Positions 49,775-58,493 of a stretch of DNA of 64,000 nt are shown here, one piece after another. Below the pieces are notes generated by a model. The model did not search any database, had not been told where the DNA came from, and saw only the letters and a program-made list of their open reading frames with translations. Made by a program: the position numbers and the translations under genes. Within the stretch, counting starts at the first letter, position 1; every line of letters begins with the position of its first letter. The DNA lies in contig JACRNB010000005.1 of the NCBI GenBank assembly GCA_016219425.1, positions 1 to 64,000 on the forward strand, in the 5' to 3' direction. The stretch comes from Betaproteobacteria bacterium (GTDB taxonomy: Bacteria > Pseudomonadota > Gammaproteobacteria > Burkholderiales > Thiobacillaceae).

Positions 49775-51471
49775 CGCCGCCACCATCCTTTTCCTGGTGC
49801 ATAACGAAAACCAAACTCAAACATTTTTTTGTTCAAATTGGCGTTTGTATTGTCGGATAGAATCCATAGAGGACCACCTTTGTGTCTATTATCATCAAAT
49901 TGCAGTTTCATCTTCGTTATCAGTTCGACGACCTGATCCATCTCGTTGGGTGGCCTTTGCCAAGAGTGGCGAACGAACTGAGCCTTGTCCTGATTCCTGC
50001 TTACAGCCTCACGTTGCAAAACTGGTGCGGCTCGTGTTTTTTTCTGATTGGATATGTCTGGCCGCCAGCCGATTCTAGGGCAAAGCCAGGAATCAAAGGC
50101 GGATTCCCAGTCGTGCATGTGAAGCAGTCGGCCCACATGATTGTTTCCTTTCAGGCTGTAAGTGCTCATTTCCCGTTTCTCGAAATCAATTCTGGAGTCT
50201 TCAATGTTGAATATGTAGGTCGCATTCCCGGTTACGCCGAATTCCACAATGAGAAAGTGACCTACTTTCATCAGGAAGGCGTTGTTGAAGGGGGACCCTT
50301 GTCCACTCAAATGATGTAACCGTCCTTGCATTCGGTTACGCATCTCCTGGAATTCTGAGGAAGTCTTCGTGCGTGCATGAGACCCCAGTGCAAACCACAT
50401 GTCCTCAATGACCGGTTCGAACCGAATCCAGTAATGTAGACGACGCGGATCGGCTGCACCGTCTTCGGAGAGTAAGGCAAAAAAATCCGTGATCAGGCGG
50501 CGTTTGAGCCAGCCATCCACCATCTTGCGCGCCTGGTCGTTGCGGACTCTGGCATCCCAGTCTGCGCGGCGCAGCCAGGGATTGCCGATATGTTCCACCG
50601 CCCTATCCCGTAGCCGGTGATGCTCGGGCTTGTCAGTGCATGCGGCGTAGCGGACCAGGATCATTCCAAGGTTTTCCTGAATCACGGATTTACTCAATCT
50701 GACCTCCGCGTTGCTACAAATCAGATTTAGCATGGCATTAACCCTGTCGCGGAATTCGGCATCATCAGCCTGCGTACAAACCGCCCGTACACTGGACAAA
50801 ATCGCTTCCTGCCATACCCAGGAGTTGGTGCCGATTCCGATATCCTCCGCGGCAAGCGCCAAGGAAGCTTTGTTTCCATTGAGTAAATCGGCTGCATAGG
50901 GTTTACAGGGCAGATCCGATAGCAGATTGTCATGCAACTTCAACGTCATCAACCAAGTCGGCGCATTGGATGCTGATAAAGCGATCTTTAGCTGATTGGA
51001 GAGATACTCCCGCAGCAGAATAAAGTTATCGCCATTGCCAGATTCTCCCTCATCGAATAACGGGTAGCTGAAATAGCTATGCATCAGGCCTTGGTAACAC
51101 TTGCGAAAACGCCGTGGATTTTTTCGTTCTCTGGTCACCTCTTCCAACAGTGTGCGTAATAGATTGGCGTCGGCCATCACTGACCACTCCTCGCCCCGCG
51201 ACCGGATCTTCAAGGAAAGTCCATAGCAGCCATATTTCAGGTCAATGAAATTGGTAAAGCGGCCACTCTCCTTGAACCGGACCAGTGCCTGCTGGCTGGA
51301 ATTGTCATCGGTTTCCACCGTGCCAGAATCGAACGCCTTGCGGACCAACGACAAGGCCTTAGTCATTTGCTCCGGAGCGCCAAACGGGCAACTGTGCTGC
51401 AAACTTTGCATCAGTGCGACAGTCAGTTTTCCGTGCAAACGTTGCAGGGCGGGACTCAATCCAGAGGACAT
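49771..51471 (-). CDS. zorC: ZorC of a type I Zorya system (EH_Signature-type)
   Basis: A 566-residue soluble protein without membrane segments. Its position between an OmpA-like ZorB and a SNF2 ZorD, and its length, identify it as ZorC, the protein that carries the EH_Signature domain. Typical lines are YCGYGLSLKIRSRGEEWSV-like near residue 85, AVEHIGNPWLRRADWDARV near 288 and FRYAPGKGWWRR at the very C-terminus. The C-terminal EFGFRYAPGKGWW is reminiscent of a compact DNA-binding end. ZorC is reported to bind DNA with ZorD. It overlaps zorB by 16 bases and zorD by 4. Confidence 0.87.
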   Translation of the reverse strand: MSSGLSPALQRLHGKLTVALMQSLQHSCPFGAPEQMTKALSLVRKAFDSGTVETDDNSSQQALVRFKESGRFTNFIDLKYGCYGLSLKIRSRGEEWSVMADANLLRTLLEEVTRERKNPRRFRKCYQGLMHSYFSYPLFDEGESGNGDNFILLREYLSNQLKIALSASNAPTWLMTLKLHDNLLSDLPCKPYAADLLNGNKASLALAAEDIGIGTNSWVWQEAILSSVRAVCTQADDAEFRDRVNAMLNLICSNAEVRLSKSVIQENLGMILVRYAACTDKPEHHRLRDRAVEHIGNPWLRRADWDARVRNDQARKMVDGWLKRRLITDFFALLSEDGAADPRRLHYWIRFEPVIEDMWFALGSHARTKTSSEFQEMRNRMQGRLHHLSGQGSPFNNAFLMKVGHFLIVEFGVTGNATYIFNIEDSRIDFEKREMSTYSLKGNNHVGRLLHMHDWESAFDSWLCPRIGWRPDISNQKKTRAAPVLQREAVSRNQDKAQFVRHSWQRPPNEMDQVVELITKMKLQFDDNRHKGGPLWILSDNTNANLNKKMFEFGFRYAPGKGWWRR

Positions 51472-52166
51472 CTTGGATCCAAGTCTAGGGGCAGGGGCTG
51501 AGATAGTTGGCGGTGTTCGCCGATATCGAGAAATTCCAGCTTCAATTCAATGCGGCGACTTTCCTCCGGGGTCGATCTCAGAGAATTGAATGAAGATCCC
51601 CCCACCAGAAACATCTCCCGTATCAGCAAGCGATCCGTGTCGGGTAACGCAGCCCCCCCCGCCTTTGGTGCTAACAAGGCGCACAACACCCGCTCTGAGC
51701 GTTGCAGGCTCAGGTTGAGATTGTGCAAGTACGAGCCACGCTGATCCGCAAAACCCTCCACGATCACTCGTTTGATCCATTTCTGGCCCAGGGGATCCCG
51801 TGCAATCCCCAGGATCCTTGGCACCACCGCCCGCAACAACTGTTCCTGCTCTTGGTTTAATCGGTGGCTGCTGGTATCAAACCGCGCCCGATCTCCGAAA
51901 TCCACTGAACGACCATGCACCGAAACCCCAGGGAAGTCCTGTGTGATGGCCTTGATTCGTTGCATCAGATCGTCGATGTCCCTGTCCCTGGCCGCCTTCT
52001 CCTGTTCAACTTTGGAGATTTCATGAGTTACAGCCAGCAGGGCCACGGTCATCGCCACCAAAAACAACACCATCAAGGCCGACATCAGATCGGAAAATGA
52101 AATCCAGAAAGGCTTCTCGCCGTCCTCTCGACCTTTGCCCCGTAAGGGCAAACGCATCCCGAGCAT
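51456..52166 (-). CDS. zorB: ZorB: MotB-like stator and OmpA-type peptidoglycan-binding protein
   Basis: A 236-residue protein. One membrane segment (LMSALMVLFLVAMTVALLA) follows the sequence PFWISFSDLMSA, in which the Asp near residue 26 matches the proton-carrying Asp of MotB. After a linker, residues 80-225 form an OmpA-like domain (IVEGFADQRGSYLHNLNLSLQRSERV near 134). In Zorya, ZorB pairs with ZorA as an ion-driven membrane motor anchored to the cell wall. ZorA is encoded immediately upstream, leaving five bases between the genes. Confidence 0.92.
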   Translation of the reverse strand: MLGMRLPLRGKGREDGEKPFWISFSDLMSALMVLFLVAMTVALLAVTHEISKVEQEKAARDRDIDDLMQRIKAITQDFPGVSVHGRSVDFGDRARFDTSSHRLNQEQEQLLRAVVPRILGIARDPLGQKWIKRVIVEGFADQRGSYLHNLNLSLQRSERVLCALLAPKAGGAALPDTDRLLIREMFLVGGSSFNSLRSTPEESRRIELKLEFLDIGEHRQLSQPLPLDLDPRCPLD

Positions 52167-52171
52167 GAGCT

Positions 52172-54343
52172 TTACTCCTTCAGCGCCACGGCATCCAGGG
52201 TGTCGCCCAGATCCTGAATGGCGCCCTTGAGTCGGTTAACTGCTTCGGATAACTCCAAATGGAACTGGGTATTGCCCATCCGAAGCGACTTCTCGATGCC
52301 CTCCGCGAAACTGGTATGGGCCGTAGCGAGTACGTCGGAAATGCCGTCTAGGTACGCATCGGCGCTACGCTGGGCGGCGGTGAGTTTGTCGGTGGCGGAA
52401 GCCAGTTGTGTGAGGATGTCACTGACCATGGAAGCCTCCCTGCGGGCGTTCTCCACCACCATGCGCAGGTTTTCCACCATGCCGGCCAAGCTGTCATGGG
52501 TGGCGCGGTAGTCATCCATGACGCCCACCACAGTATTGGAGGACTCAAGCAGGTTGGAGGATGCCGTGACCAGCCTGTCACTGCTGTCAGCGATGCCCGC
52601 CGTCGCCGCGTCTATGCCCGCCATCCCCTGAGCGAGGTGATCCGTGGCGGCATTCAACATCGCAGCCCCCGTGTTCATGCGCTCGATGGCGTCCCGGCTG
52701 GTGTTGGATAACTTATCGACCGACGTGTCCATGGCTTGGCTGGCACGCTGCACACTGCTGGAAAGGTCCTCTATCTTCTGGGCAAGCCTGTTCAGCACCA
52801 CCTCAGTCTGCTCGCCAAACTGGGCTTGGCGCTCCGCTTGAACCCGAGTAGCTTGCTCGCTTTGCTTCTGCAAAGAAGCAACCAGGCCAGCGGTCTTGCC
52901 TCCCAGTTCCTCCAGGCTGTGCTGCATCTTCTCCCCGGTTTCGCGTTGGTAGCGGACCACCACCATTTCCGTCACCTTGAGGAAGCGTTCCAACTGCTCC
53001 TCCAGTTTGCTCACCTGTTGGGCATGGCCCGCCTGCGATTGCATAGACTGCTGCTCTAGTTGCGTCACCACAGCGCTCATCTGATTACCCAATGCTTCCA
53101 ACAAGGCGCGGGATTTCTCTGCCGACTCGCTCTGGACGCCATCAACTGACCGGCGAATTTGCTCCGCAAACTCCATCATGCGGCCATTCATGATCTCCTG
53201 GCGAGCATCCAGATCGCCCACCAATACCCCCATGCGATCTGCCATCTGGGTTACTGCCCCCTGGCCCGCGCTCTGCATGTTGTCCGCCAACTGGTCGAAC
53301 CGGGTTGATGCGCCTTGGATGGACTTCGAGGTCTCCTGCAACATCTCGTTCATGCCGCGCAACTGACCGCCAAACATTTCCTGCATTTGATTTGAGAAAT
53401 TCGCCAGAACATCGGTGAGCATCCGATTTACCGCCTCACCCTGATTGCCGGACACCTGTTCCACCGCCTCGGAAATCCGGGTGATTGGTTCCTTGAGACT
53501 TTCTGAAAAGGTGCGCGCCATGGACTCCGACAACTGCCGGTTATGCTCGGCATAAGCAGTGTTTTGCTGATGGGCAATTTCGGCCAGCACCTCCTTGAGG
53601 TCTGCCACCAGGGCATCCTTGATTTGGATGGCTTGGGTAGCAGAGGTCTCCGATGCCTGCACGAGTCGGGCGAGGTATTCCTCACCGGCGCCGGCGTCGA
53701 ACAGGCTGTCGATGAGAACGCACAACTCTTCTACTTGGCGGTAGCGCCGAGTAACTAGGGATTTCTCGACCCAGGTGGCCAGCATGGCCAGAGTGATCGC
53801 GGAGGCTGAAACCACGAAGGCATGACCCACGTTCTGAATCAGGCCAGCCAGACTTTGCCGCACCTGATCGGCGTTGGAGGTGACCTGGAAATTGATCAGG
53901 CCGAGGATCAGGCCAGTGAAGGTGCCGATGATTCCGATGCCGGTGAGGATGCCGGGCAGGTGCTTGTAGAACTCGGTCTTAAGGGGCGTTTCTACCAAGG
54001 CCTGATCAGTGAAAAAAGTCTCCGCCAACGCAGTAGCCCGAAAACGAACAACCGCTTCCTGCCCTTGACTGTTGATCCCGGTCTGACCATGCAAGGTCTC
54101 ACGGAATTCGCTCCAGCAATGGGACAGGGTGGCACCCTGCATCACCTCAGCAGCAATGCGGTCCAGATCAGTGGCATGGGTGCCCGCCTCCCGCTTGATG
54201 GTTTGCAGTCTGGCAATGGCGGTATCCAATTCACGCCCTATCCTCCGAGCCGGTTTTACGAAATGGCTGACAAAGGCAAAAGCGATCACGGCCAGAACTG
54301 TCCCCGTGATGACCACGTTCCAATACAGTTCGAGAAATTCCAT
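52172..54343 (-). CDS. zorA: ZorA: MotA-like motor with long coiled-coil tail
   Basis: A 723-residue protein. The MotA/TolQ/ExbB-type membrane part (WNVVITGTVLAVIAFAFVS near residue 8, GILTGIGIIGTFTGLILGL near 130, AFVVSASAITLAMLATWVE near 175) is followed by about 500 residues of coiled coil (for example MAFGGQLRGMNEMLQ-like, then QSEQATRVQAERQAQFGEQ) ending near VALKE. The long tail extends into the cytoplasm and is thought to carry the signal to ZorC/ZorD. ATG at 54343 follows GGAG by six bases and is preferred over the TTG at 54355. It is the first gene of the set. Confidence 0.92.
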   Translation of the reverse strand: MEFLELYWNVVITGTVLAVIAFAFVSHFVKPARRIGRELDTAIARLQTIKREAGTHATDLDRIAAEVMQGATLSHCWSEFRETLHGQTGINSQGQEAVVRFRATALAETFFTDQALVETPLKTEFYKHLPGILTGIGIIGTFTGLILGLINFQVTSNADQVRQSLAGLIQNVGHAFVVSASAITLAMLATWVEKSLVTRRYRQVEELCVLIDSLFDAGAGEEYLARLVQASETSATQAIQIKDALVADLKEVLAEIAHQQNTAYAEHNRQLSESMARTFSESLKEPITRISEAVEQVSGNQGEAVNRMLTDVLANFSNQMQEMFGGQLRGMNEMLQETSKSIQGASTRFDQLADNMQSAGQGAVTQMADRMGVLVGDLDARQEIMNGRMMEFAEQIRRSVDGVQSESAEKSRALLEALGNQMSAVVTQLEQQSMQSQAGHAQQVSKLEEQLERFLKVTEMVVVRYQRETGEKMQHSLEELGGKTAGLVASLQKQSEQATRVQAERQAQFGEQTEVVLNRLAQKIEDLSSSVQRASQAMDTSVDKLSNTSRDAIERMNTGAAMLNAATDHLAQGMAGIDAATAGIADSSDRLVTASSNLLESSNTVVGVMDDYRATHDSLAGMVENLRMVVENARREASMVSDILTQLASATDKLTAAQRSADAYLDGISDVLATAHTSFAEGIEKSLRMGNTQFHLELSEAVNRLKGAIQDLGDTLDAVALKE

Positions 54344-54590
54344 CAATGGCTCCAAGGCTTGGATAGTTCAAATATGGCGGTCTAACAGGATGTCCTGACC
54401 GGGTTCTGTTGGTTGCGCTGAGTTGTCTTGATCCTCCGCTTAGCGAGTAGGCGCTTCAGAGGGACGGATGTGGGGTCGGCGGCGGGCTCTTGGATGACCG
54501 GTTTTTGGCTATGGAGGCAGGAGTGAGGTTGTCCACTTGGACGCGGGCAACATAGTCATTTGATTTCTATTTCATGTACATGACGGCTGT

Positions 54591-55502
54591 TCAGTGCTTC
54601 CCAGGTGGTTGTGGAGTTTCGGAAGGGGGCGTTTCTTGCGTCAAGGCGTGTCCAAGCAGGCCACCAGCCTCCCGTTCTTGCAAGGTCAGTTTGGGCTTGG
54701 CGCTCTTGATCCGCATTTCTACCTCCTTGATGTGTTCTGCCGGCGGGATGTTTTCAGGCAACGTGCCGCCAATGCGCTGGATGGCTTGGCGGACTTCCTG
54801 GCCGACCTGTTCATGGGCCTGGATGGCGTGGGCCTGGCTATGGATGCCTTCCCGCGCGAGCTTGTCGCGGGTCTGGGTCATGCGGAACTGGTTGGCAGCC
54901 AATTCCGTGGCGTTCATGCGATCGAGCAGGTTGTCTTTCTCGGGGATGGCTTTGCGGCGTTTGATGGCATCCCGGCCCAGGCCGCCGTACAGGCCTTTGT
55001 ACCCGGCATCGTGGAAGACGCCAAACATCTTGCTTTGCACCCCGGCATCTTGGGCGGCGCCGGAGAGGGCTTTGAATTCCTCGGTAGTCTGTTTGCGTAA
55101 TTCCAGCCGTTCAAGGTCGGCGGCGGTCTGGTCATTGAGTTCCTGGCGGCGGGCCTGGATGGCGAAGTACTTCTGCGCCTGGGCTATCTCGGGTTTGCGC
55201 GGGTCGCCGTTCTGGGCGATTAGGTAGCAGGCGAAGCGGGAGAGGTGGTAGTTCTGGACAACTTGCACCGCCCCCTTGCCGCCGATGATCGGTTTGCCGA
55301 CGCCGGCAAAGTGATAGTCGGGCTGATTTCCTGATTCCTGACAAGAGGTTATGGCGCGTTCGATGGCTTGCTCAAAGCGCCGCCACTGGCTGTACCCGAG
55401 CAAGACTTGCAGGTCGCGCGCACTCCAGTATTCGGCGCTGTGCTCGTTTGTCTGCTTAATGGATTCGAAAGTTTGGCTGCCGATGACAGGGAGGCTGTTC
55501 AT
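54591..55502 (-). CDS. dinD: DinD-like DNA damage-inducible protein
   Basis: A 303-residue protein. The N-terminal region (IKQTNEHSAEYWSARDLQVLLGYSQWRRFEQAI) is a Bro-N-type domain, followed by the line YHLSRFACYLIAQNGDPRKPEIAQAQKYFA near 95 and QARRQELNDQTAADLERLELRKQTTEEFK near 125, which match DinD. E. coli DinD inhibits RecA strand exchange and is SOS-induced; no LexA box was searched for thoroughly here. The start at 55502 is ATG with AAGGA nine bases upstream. It is upstream of zorA with 247 bases between; its co-location with Zorya suggests a shared defence island. Confidence 0.85.
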   Translation of the reverse strand: MNSLPVIGSQTFESIKQTNEHSAEYWSARDLQVLLGYSQWRRFEQAIERAITSCQESGNQPDYHFAGVGKPIIGGKGAVQVVQNYHLSRFACYLIAQNGDPRKPEIAQAQKYFAIQARRQELNDQTAADLERLELRKQTTEEFKALSGAAQDAGVQSKMFGVFHDAGYKGLYGGLGRDAIKRRKAIPEKDNLLDRMNATELAANQFRMTQTRDKLAREGIHSQAHAIQAHEQVGQEVRQAIQRIGGTLPENIPPAEHIKEVEMRIKSAKPKLTLQEREAGGLLGHALTQETPPSETPQPPGKH

Positions 55503-55844
55503 GGTTACGCATCCTTTTATGGGTTTTCTCGGAAGCTTGACGGTCGTCAGCCCGACGTCCCGGCTCGGGTGGAAGCTGTCGCAGCAGCGGGTTGCCTCAG
55601 ATTCATGTCGGTTGGGTTCCCTACAGTGGCACGGTATCTGCTGATTGTGGTTGAGCCAATGCACGAAGCCGCCGCTTTGGATAGTGGGCAATGGGTATCT
55701 CGCACAATTCAGAACAGATGTTTGGGGCAGCGTCATGGGTGAGGTGTCAGGCGCATCCAGGGACATTCGGTTGGTTGGTTTGATATGACTGACGTGGCTG
55801 GGTATTCTCGCGGCTTACCCACAAACGACCAAGAGACCATCGAA
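55503..55844. other. Divergent intergenic region between dinD-like and rpiA
   Basis: This 342-base stretch separates two divergent genes and must hold both promoters. No open frame convincingly resembles a gene. No strong sigma-70 pair or LexA box was found by eye. The sequence begins, on the dinD side, with the AAGGA ribosome site. Confidence 0.4.
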
Positions 55845-56504
55845 ATGATGACGCAAGACGAAATGAAGCAAGCCACCGCCCGCGCCGCCATCGAATATGT
55901 GCCCGCCGGGATCATCGGCGTGGGCACCGGCTCCACTGCCAACTACTTCATCGACGCCCTGGCCGACATCAAGGGCCGCATCGACGCTGCCGTGGCCTCC
56001 AGCGTGGCCACTGCCGAGCGCCTGAAAAAGAATGGCATCCGCGTGATCGACCTGAACGAGGCGGGCGAGATGGAGGTGTACGTGGACGGCGCCGACGAGA
56101 TCACCCGCCACATGGCCATGATCAAGGGCGGCGGCGGTGCGCTGACGCGGGAGAAGATCGTCGCCGCCTGCGCCAAGAAGTTCGTCTGCATCGTGGACCA
56201 GAGCAAGCTGGTGGATGTGATGGGCGCGTTCCCGCTGCCGGTGGAGGTGATCCCGATGGCGCGCTCGTATGTGGCGCGACAACTGGTGAAGCTGGGCGGC
56301 GCGCCGGTGCTGCGTGAGGGGTTCACCACCGACAACGGCAACGTGATCCTCGACGTGCATGGTTTGAACATCCTCGACCCGGTGGCGATGGAGTCCGAGA
56401 TCAATCAACTGGTCGGCGTGGTCACCGTGGGCCTGTTCGCCCGGCGCGGTGCGGATGTGTGCCTGATGGGGACGCCGGAAGGGGTCAAGACCCTGACCCG
56501 TTGA
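55845..56504 (+). CDS. rpiA: Ribose-5-phosphate isomerase A
   Basis: About 219 residues from the ATG at 55845 ([19 protein letters not shown]). Signatures are [17 protein letters not shown] near residue 22, [14 protein letters not shown] near 77 and [22 protein letters not shown] near 91, ending PEGVKTLTR, all as in RpiA. It interconverts ribose 5-phosphate and ribulose 5-phosphate in the pentose phosphate pathway. The in-frame ATG at 55785 would add 20 residues not found in the family. It converges with the sulfurylase gene. Confidence 0.94.
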   Translation: MMTQDEMKQATARAAIEYVPAGIIGVGTGSTANYFIDALADIKGRIDAAVASSVATAERLKKNGIRVIDLNEAGEMEVYVDGADEITRHMAMIKGGGGALTREKIVAACAKKFVCIVDQSKLVDVMGAFPLPVEVIPMARSYVARQLVKLGGAPVLREGFTTDNGNVILDVHGLNILDPVAMESEINQLVGVVTVGLFARRGADVCLMGTPEGVKTLTR

Positions 56505-56509
56505 GAACG

Positions 56510-56586
56510 TGGGATGCGGTGAGCAAAGCGAGCCTCATCACCCGGCCACACCGGGGAACGATGCGGTTCGTTCCTCACCGCATCCT
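56510..56586. repeat. Palindromic repeat between convergent genes
   Basis: GGATGCGGTGAG (56512-56523) is repeated inverted as CTCACCGCATCC (56574-56585), with a smaller inner pair CCCGG/CCGGG around 56541-56555. It lies between rpiA and the sulfurylase/APS kinase gene. It can form a long hairpin and may end both transcripts, though no T-run is seen; it also has the look of a dispersed repeat. Confidence 0.7.
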
Positions 56587-56603
56587 ACGGTTGCTGCAAA
56601 GGG

Positions 56604-58301
56604 TTAGCGCAAATACCCCTCGCGCTCCAGTTTGAGCACGATGCGGGCCACCGCCTCTTCCACGCTGTACTGGGCGGTGTCGATGTTCAGTTCCGGGGTT
56701 TCCGGGGTCTCGTAGGGGTCGGACACGCCGGTGAATTCCGGGATCAGGCCGGCTCTGGCCTTGGCGTAGAGGCCTTTGCGGTCCCGCTTCTCACACATCT
56801 GGAGGTCGGTGGAGACGAACACCTCGATGAAGCCGCCCCATTGTTCGATGCCTGTTCGTACATCCCGCCGGGTCTGGCGGTAGGGGGCGATGGGGGCGCA
56901 GATGGCGATGCCGCCGTGCTTGGTGATCTCGCTTGCGACATAGCCGATGCGGCGGATGTTGATGTCGCGGTGGGCCTTGGAGAATCCCAGTTCCGAAGAC
57001 AGGTTCTTGCGCACCACGTCGCCGTCCAGCAGGGTGACGCGGCGGTCCCCCAGTTCCATCAGTTTCACCGTCAAGGCGCGCGCGATGGTGGACTTGCCCG
57101 CGCCGGAAAGCCCGGTAAAGAACACCGTGAAGCCCTGGCGTTGGCGTGACGGGTAGGCCCGCGTCATCTCCGCCAGCACCTCGGGGTAGGCGTACCAGTC
57201 CGGCACCTTGGCTCCGCGCATCATGCGCTGCGCCATCTCGTCCGCCGACATGCGCTGGATGCGGGAGCCCTCCGGCGCCTCGGACTCTTCCAGGTATTCG
57301 TCCCGGTCTTCCACATAAACCAACCGGGGGAAGGGGATCAGTTCCATGCCGAGACGCACCCGCGCGAAGGCGGTGATGCGGCTTTGCGCGTGGGCCAGAT
57401 CGGCGCCGCGCCGCTCGCGTCCTTCGCCCGCCGCGCCTTCGCCGCCGACGATCAGGTGGGTGCAGCCGAAATTGCGCGCGATGATGGCGCGCAGGAGCAC
57501 GGCGCGCACGTTGGCCGCCTGGTCCATGAGCGGGCTCAGGGCCATGAGGGTGGTGGCGGCGTTGAAGCGGGGCAGCACCGCCAGACTGGCGCGGACATGG
57601 CTGAAGTGGGTGGCGTCGTGCACCGGGTCGGCGCCGCCGGCCACATGGATGAACAGGTTGGCTTCCTGATCCTGGGCGGCGCGCTGGAAGAACTCCACAT
57701 GCATGCGGTGCAGGGGACGCGCCGGCATGGCCGCCACTACGCGACGCCAGCCGCGGCGGGCGAACTGGGCGCGAGCCTCGGCAGGCGTCAGACGCAGGGG
57801 GAGAAAGTCGTGGCGCGGCGGCAGGCTGATGCCCTCGACGCGGCCTGCGATGTAGTGTTGCCCGGCCTTGCCGGGCGACGTGAAGGGGACTTTCCAGCCC
57901 GTTTCCGCCAGTTTTTCTTCCCGCTCCGGGTCCGCCGGCCAGATTTCGCTGACGTGCAGGATGGCGGGCATGAAGCCTTCCGCATCTCGCAGCGCCACGG
58001 ACAAGCCGGGCTGGAGGGTCTCGGCCTGTTTGGCGTCGATGGCCAGCATGATGGGCTGGGGCCAGAACACGCCGTTGGCCAGACTCATCTCCGCTAGCAC
58101 CCGCTCGTAGTCGGCCTGACTCAGGTAGCCGGTGAGGGGGGCCAGCGCGCCCGTGAGCAGCAATTCCAGTTCGCACAGTTGCCGCCAGTCCAGGTCGATG
58201 GAGGGCCAGGTTCTGGCCTCCGCCCGGATGGCTTCGGCGCGATAGGCGTCGTTGATCAGTTCCGGCAGATCGCCGCCATAGGGGGGGGTCAGTTTTTGCA
58301 T
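56604..58301 (-). CDS. ATP sulfurylase-like/APS kinase fusion
   Basis: A 565-residue fusion. Residues 1-385 have the ATP sulfurylase fold (PUA-like start SIDLDWRQLCELELLLTGALAPLTGYL near 34, ARPLHRMHVEFFQRAAQDQ near 194). Residues 395-565 are an APS kinase with GLSGAGKSTIARALTVK near 397 and LLDGDVVRKNLSSELGFSK near 428. In the sulfurylase half the canonical QTRNPLHRAH reads MPARPLHRMH and the GRDHAG loop reads GGEGAAGEG, so several nucleotide-binding residues are changed. The kinase half looks intact. It should make PAPS from APS; the sulfurylase activity is doubtful. Confidence 0.8.
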   Translation of the reverse strand: MQKLTPPYGGDLPELINDAYRAEAIRAEARTWPSIDLDWRQLCELELLLTGALAPLTGYLSQADYERVLAEMSLANGVFWPQPIMLAIDAKQAETLQPGLSVALRDAEGFMPAILHVSEIWPADPEREEKLAETGWKVPFTSPGKAGQHYIAGRVEGISLPPRHDFLPLRLTPAEARAQFARRGWRRVVAAMPARPLHRMHVEFFQRAAQDQEANLFIHVAGGADPVHDATHFSHVRASLAVLPRFNAATTLMALSPLMDQAANVRAVLLRAIIARNFGCTHLIVGGEGAAGEGRERRGADLAHAQSRITAFARVRLGMELIPFPRLVYVEDRDEYLEESEAPEGSRIQRMSADEMAQRMMRGAKVPDWYAYPEVLAEMTRAYPSRQRQGFTVFFTGLSGAGKSTIARALTVKLMELGDRRVTLLDGDVVRKNLSSELGFSKAHRDINIRRIGYVASEITKHGGIAICAPIAPYRQTRRDVRTGIEQWGGFIEVFVSTDLQMCEKRDRKGLYAKARAGLIPEFTGVSDPYETPETPELNIDTAQYSVEEAVARIVLKLEREGYLR

Positions 58302-58365
58302 GGTGGGGGCTGGGTGGATGGAGCTGGGTGAATCAACCTAAGCCGGACGAGCCGGAGCCAAAGAG

Positions 58366-58444
58366 GTAGCCCGGATGGAGCGCAGCGGAATCCGGGGAAT
58401 TTCGCGGTGCGATCCCGGATTCCGCTGCGCTCCATCCGGGCTAC
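58366..58444. repeat. Perfect 31-base inverted repeat (REP-like)
   Basis: Two arms of 31 bases (58366-58396 and 58414-58444), starting GTAGCCCGGATGGAGC, are exact reverse complements with a 17-base spacer. This element type (GTAGCCCGGAT...ATCCGGGCTAC) is scattered in many GC-rich proteobacterial genomes. It lies upstream of the sulfurylase gene and downstream of the DHH gene, both minus strand. Confidence 0.85.
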
Positions 58445-58493
58445 GAATCTGCTCACAAAATGCGAAGACTTGAGTCATTAGTGACTAGAAACC

